In this document: piece by piece, positions 61,207 to 64,000 of the stretch | Numbering within the stretch: position 1 is the stretch's first letter | Layout of the letters: every line of letters starts with the position of its first letter | Origin: Streptomyces sp. ITFR-16 | GTDB lineage: Bacteria > Actinomycetota > Actinomycetes > Streptomycetales > Streptomycetaceae | Assembly: GCF_031844705.1 (NCBI RefSeq) | Contig: NZ_CP134609.1 | Location: forward strand, 4,464,001-4,528,000 | Reading direction: 5' to 3' | DNA: 64,000 nt | Notes under the pieces: model-generated | Database searches by the model: none | What the model saw: only the letters and a program-made list of their open reading frames with translations | Told to the model about the DNA's origin: nothing | Translations under genes and position numbers: made by a program

Positions 61207-61941
61207 TCATATGAGGCCGTTGCGCATCGCGTAGCCGACGGCGTGCGCACGGTTGCGAAGCTGTAAACGCGTCGCGACCTCGTGCAGCACGTTCTTGACC
61301 GTGCGCTCCGAGTACGACGTCTTCAACGCGATCTCGGCGGTGTCGAAGCCCTCCGACACCAGCTTGAGCATGTCGGCCTCCCGGGTCGTCAGGGTGGAGA
61401 GGGTGAGGCCCCGGGGGTCGAGGACGGTCCGCTGGAGGCTGCTGACATGGTCGAGGAGCTTGCCGAGGAGGTCACCCGGCAGGACACCCTCCCCGTTGGC
61501 CATCGCCGTGACCAGGTGCACCAGCCGGTCCTGGTCTGCCTCGGCGCGCCGCAGCACGGCGGCCACCCCGCACTCGATCATCGTCTGCAGCGTGCCGGAC
61601 TCGAAGAACCCGACGACCAGGCCGGTACGGGTCGCGGTGTTGCGCTGAAGCCGGTGCAGGAGCTGGACCGTTGAGTCGTCGACCACGTCCACGACCACCA
61701 GGGACGCCTGGGCCCGCTCGGCGTCCGACTCGTCGAGCAGCTCCACCTCCGGCCGCTGGCGCAGTTGCTGGACGACCCCGGCGTGCAGGATCAGGTCCCC
61801 CGCGTACACGGCGACGGAGACCCGCCCGCCGGGATGCGACGGGGCGGCGGGAGCGGTCCTGGTGGGGCGGGCGGAGGCGGAGTGGGGTGCGCGGTGCTGC
61901 CTCGGTGGCGCCTGGGGGCGCGTCGTTTCGGTCGGTGCCAT
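61207..61941 (-). CDS. LuxR/NarL-family regulator
   Basis: The protein has 244 residues. The N-terminal half resembles a receiver (VSVAYAGDLILHAGVVQQLR-like start, LVVVDVVDD, GLVVGFFESGTLQTMIECGV) but lacks a clear phospho-acceptor pocket. The C-terminal helix-turn-helix has STLTTREADMLKLVSEGFDT, AEIALKTSYSERTVKNVLHE and RLQLRNRAHAVGYAMRNGLI. It sits 230 bp upstream of the CIS operon and is expected to control it. It diverges from the membrane-protein gene at 62145. Confidence 0.85.
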   Translation of the reverse strand: MAPTETTRPQAPPRQHRAPHSASARPTRTAPAAPSHPGGRVSVAVYAGDLILHAGVVQQLRQRPEVELLDESDAERAQASLVVVDVVDDSTVQLLHRLQRNTATRTGLVVGFFESGTLQTMIECGVAAVLRRAEADQDRLVHLVTAMANGEGVLPGDLLGKLLDHVSSLQRTVLDPRGLTLSTLTTREADMLKLVSEGFDTAEIALKTSYSERTVKNVLHEVATRLQLRNRAHAVGYAMRNGLI

Positions 61942-62144
61942 CGTTCACTGTCCGTTTCGTTCCGTTTCATCCGGCGGAGGGTGGGTGAGGGTGGGGTGGA
62001 TCCCGCCGGAGCCGTTCACGGCGCGCGGGCCGCGGCCGGATACGCGAGGGCAGCGCGGCGGTGTGCCACCGGGGCACTGCCCTTGCCCGGCCGTTGCCCT
62101 CCCGTCTCTGCTGGTGCGGTGGCCCGCTGGCCTAGCGTCGGAGC
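61942..62144. promoter_or_regulatory. Divergent promoter region, LuxR-type gene/membrane protein
   Basis: 203 bp. TAGCGT (62133-62138) ends 6 bases before the GTG at 62145, a leaderless-type promoter. The regulator's promoter lies toward 61950-62000, with no clear boxes. Confidence 0.5.
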
Positions 62145-63470
62145 GTGACCACATCTGCCGAACTCGAATTCCCCACCGTGACGGTGTCGCCCGGAGGTGA
62201 GGCGACCACCACCCTGACCGTGCGCAACGACAGCGACATCGTCGAGGCGTACGCGCTGGAGGTGGTCGGCGACTGCGCCGCGTGGAGCACCGTCGAGCCG
62301 GCGCGTGTCTCGCTGTACCCCGGCACCTCCGAAGTGGTGACCGTCAAGCTCGCCCCGCCCCGGTCCCACGAGGTCCGCGCAGGGGAGATACCGCTGGGCG
62401 TCAAGGTGCTGCCGGCGGAACACCCCGAACTGGTCGATGTCCGCGAGACCACGGTGACGGTGGCCGCCTTCGCCGAGCTGCGCCGGGAGCTGGAGCCCCG
62501 CCGCCGGCGCGGCTGGCTGGCCGCCCGCTACCGCATCGCCGCGCAGAACCTCGGCAATACGCCGGTCGATGTGGCGTTCGCCGGGCAACAGGCCGGTGAG
62601 GAGATCCGGTTCGGGATCACCCCCGCCCAACGCCGCCTGGAACCGGGCGAGTCGGCCGAGGTGCGCCTGCGGGTGCGCACCCGCAAGCCGATCTGGTTCG
62701 GCCAGCCGGTGACCTGGCCCTTCGAGGTGTCGGCCGCCCCGAAGGACGATGCCGCGCCCGAGGCGCAGCCGGGTGTCCCGGGAGGGCAGGACGAACGGCT
62801 GCCCGGTGAATTCGTCCAACTGCCCATCCTGCCGCGCTGGCTGCTGGTGGTTCTCGCCGCGCTGCTCGCGCTGCTGATCGCCTGGTTCGCGCTGGTCCGC
62901 CCGGCGGTACGCAGCACGGCGAAGCAGGCCGCCACCGACGCGGCGCAGGAGGAGAAGCAGCGCGAGGCCGCGAAGCCGGACACCGGCCAGGGCACGCAGG
63001 ACGGAAAGGGTGAGCAGCCCGGCGGCCCCGAGGACAAGGGCGGTCAGGACGGCGGCGGTTCGACGGGTTCCGGAGGCGGCAACGGCGGTCCCGGCGTCGT
63101 CGAGGGAAGCGGCCAGCAGAGCTCGGCCACGATCGACGTACAGACGGGCGGCGGCGCCGAGAAGGTGGGGACGTACAAGGTCCCGGACGGGAAGGTCTTC
63201 GCCATCACGGACCTGGTCGTCGCCAACTTCCAGGGCGACGAAGGGGTGGTGACCATCACCTTCGGCGAGCGCAAGATCACCACCATCGCGCTCGAGACGT
63301 TCCGCAACCAGGACTACCACTGGGTCACCCCCATTCAGATCCCCGAAAATGCCACCGTCACCGCTTCCGTGAACTGCCAGAAGCCCGGCACCCCCGCCAC
63401 CGGAAAGCAGGCTTCCGAGTGCCACGAAGTGCTGAATGTGAGCGGCGAGCTCAGCGAACTCAAACCGTAG
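62145..63470 (+). CDS. Membrane protein with N-terminal beta-sandwich domains and exported C-terminus
   Basis: The protein has 441 residues; GTG start, no ribosome site, TAGCGT box 6 bases upstream. Residues 1-200 look like two Ig-like/NEW3 beta sandwiches (SPGGEATTTLTVRNDSDIVE; NLGNTPVDVAFAGQQAGEEI). One membrane helix (LPRWLLVVLAALLALLIAWF, about 227-246) follows, then a Gly/Gln/Asp-rich linker (250-325). A C-terminal beta domain completes it (TYKVPDGKVFAITDLVVANF and VTPIQIPENATVTASVNCQK). Similar proteins are called hydrolytic proteins in databases, without evidence. Its divergence from the CIS regulator suggests membership of the regulon; its sandwich-helix-sandwich plan parallels the CisA-like protein. 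Confidence 0.65.
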   Translation: MTTSAELEFPTVTVSPGGEATTTLTVRNDSDIVEAYALEVVGDCAAWSTVEPARVSLYPGTSEVVTVKLAPPRSHEVRAGEIPLGVKVLPAEHPELVDVRETTVTVAAFAELRRELEPRRRRGWLAARYRIAAQNLGNTPVDVAFAGQQAGEEIRFGITPAQRRLEPGESAEVRLRVRTRKPIWFGQPVTWPFEVSAAPKDDAAPEAQPGVPGGQDERLPGEFVQLPILPRWLLVVLAALLALLIAWFALVRPAVRSTAKQAATDAAQEEKQREAAKPDTGQGTQDGKGEQPGGPEDKGGQDGGGSTGSGGGNGGPGVVEGSGQQSSATIDVQTGGGAEKVGTYKVPDGKVFAITDLVVANFQGDEGVVTITFGERKITTIALETFRNQDYHWVTPIQIPENATVTASVNCQKPGTPATGKQASECHEVLNVSGELSELKP

Positions 63471-63880
63471 GAACGGCCGTGTCCGACCATGTGATTCCCA
63501 TCTTTCGGATAGGAGAAGAGCAGATTCCGGGGCCAGGCCGGAACCGGCATGCCGGTGAAGGGGAACAGGTGTGCGCGATGTCACGCCGAAACGGACCCGG
63601 AAGCCCCTTCGGGTGCCCGACCGGACCCCGGCATCCGGCTGCCGTCTCCTTCCCTCGCCCCGTCGTCGCTGATCAGAGGGCCTGCACCGGGAGAGAGACC
63701 GGTGGGACGCCCTGCCCCCGGGCACGTGGGAACGCCGGTTCGGGGTGAGGCCTCCGGGCGGTCCGCCGCCCGATATATGGCTCGTTCTCGTCCATGTAGT
63801 AGAGGGCACGGACTCGAATGGCCCGGTTGAATTGGGGCGGACTCGGTTCCGTCCCCCACATCGGCCCGGGAGGGCGGCAT
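63471..63880. other. Intergenic, no gene recognised
   Basis: 410 bp. The part near 63765-63810 (containing CGATATATGG) is A+T-richer and may hold the promoter of the next gene. Open frames here lack ribosome sites. Confidence 0.4.
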
Positions 63881-64000
63881 ATGCGTGCGCGAGGTTCGCA
63901 ACGACGCGAGGAAGCCAACTCGGCGGAAGCGGCCGCCCAGCCCGCCCGGACGACGAGAACGCCGGAGCAATCACCGCCCCTTTCGGGCAGGTTGGCACCG
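63881..64000 (+). CDS. N-terminus of a gene resembling eCIS-core (DUF4157) proteins (partial)
   Basis: ATG 63881 follows GGGAGGG by 6 bases and opens a frame of 40 codons to the window edge. The start MRARGSQRREEANSAEAAAQ followed by a Pro/Thr/Ser stretch (RTPEQSPPL) resembles the leaders of DUF4157 eCIS-core proteins. Those proteins often lie beside injection-system operons and may be effectors or toxin carriers. The diagnostic metallopeptidase-like domain would be beyond the edge, so the assignment is tentative. Confidence 0.45.
   Translation, partial: MRARGSQRREEANSAEAAAQPARTTRTPEQSPPLSGRLAP

Noticed and set aside
1..64000. CRISPR arrays and rRNA genes
   Set aside because: No regularly spaced identical repeats with unique spacers and no rRNA-like stretches were seen in either strand.

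Overview
The window is high-G+C actinobacterial chromosome, almost certainly from a Streptomyces species. The gene order (Tad pilus genes, MrfA-type helicase, bldG and its anti-sigma partner, H+-pyrophosphatase, topA, a permease-tmk fusion, holB), the lipoproteins, the GTG/TTG starts, the 4-bp stop/start overlaps and the apparently leaderless genes all fit that genus. The product names rest on motifs read by eye and on family knowledge; no search was run.

Layout. Positions 1-6494 hold a truncated SulP permease, a polysaccharide-deacetylase-like lipoprotein, a CooC/MinD-type ATPase, a Fic-like protein and a HAD phosphatase. Positions 6495-17926 are a tad (Flp pilus/type IVc secretion-like) operon: ssd/cpaE, tadA, tadB, tadC, a DUF4244 pilin and two TadE/TadF-like pseudopilins. 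tadA is split by a 6.15-kb Tn554-like element (8477-14628). That element carries two overlapping tyrosine recombinase genes and, facing them, a two-gene cargo: a HEPN/DUF3644-like protein with an R-x4-H motif and a PD-(D/E)xK-like nuclease candidate. The cargo is visibly lower in G+C than its surroundings and looks like an undescribed two-component defence (abortive-infection type) module. The two tadA halves would rejoin in frame with no base lost.

Positions 17754-31134 hold the MrfA-like helicase, bldG with its anti-sigma factor, hppA, a lipoprotein, an N6-adenine-type methyltransferase coupled to an ArsR-like regulator, and a DrrA/DrrB-like ABC exporter with two permeases. Positions 31447-40941 are housekeeping: topA, a permease-thymidylate kinase fusion, the DNA polymerase III delta' subunit, and a tripeptidyl-aminopeptidase-type lipoprotein. 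A tRNA-Thr(CGT) gene follows.

Positions 41237-60976, all on the minus strand, are an extracellular/cytoplasmic contractile injection system (eCIS/CIS) operon of the Streptomyces type. In transcription order it encodes a secreted TolB-like propeller protein, a DUF4255 cap/terminator, an AAA+ ATPase, sheath, tube, two small assembly proteins, a 1003-residue disordered protein with repeated xQR motifs, a second tube protein, a LysM adaptor, a VgrG-like spike, a PAAR tip, gp25, gpJ and gpI baseplate proteins, and a zinc-ribbon membrane protein with a glycan-binding-like C-terminus. No tail-fibre gene was seen. A LuxR-type regulator sits upstream, and a membrane protein diverges from it. The window ends in the first 40 codons of a gene whose N-terminus resembles eCIS-core (DUF4157) proteins.
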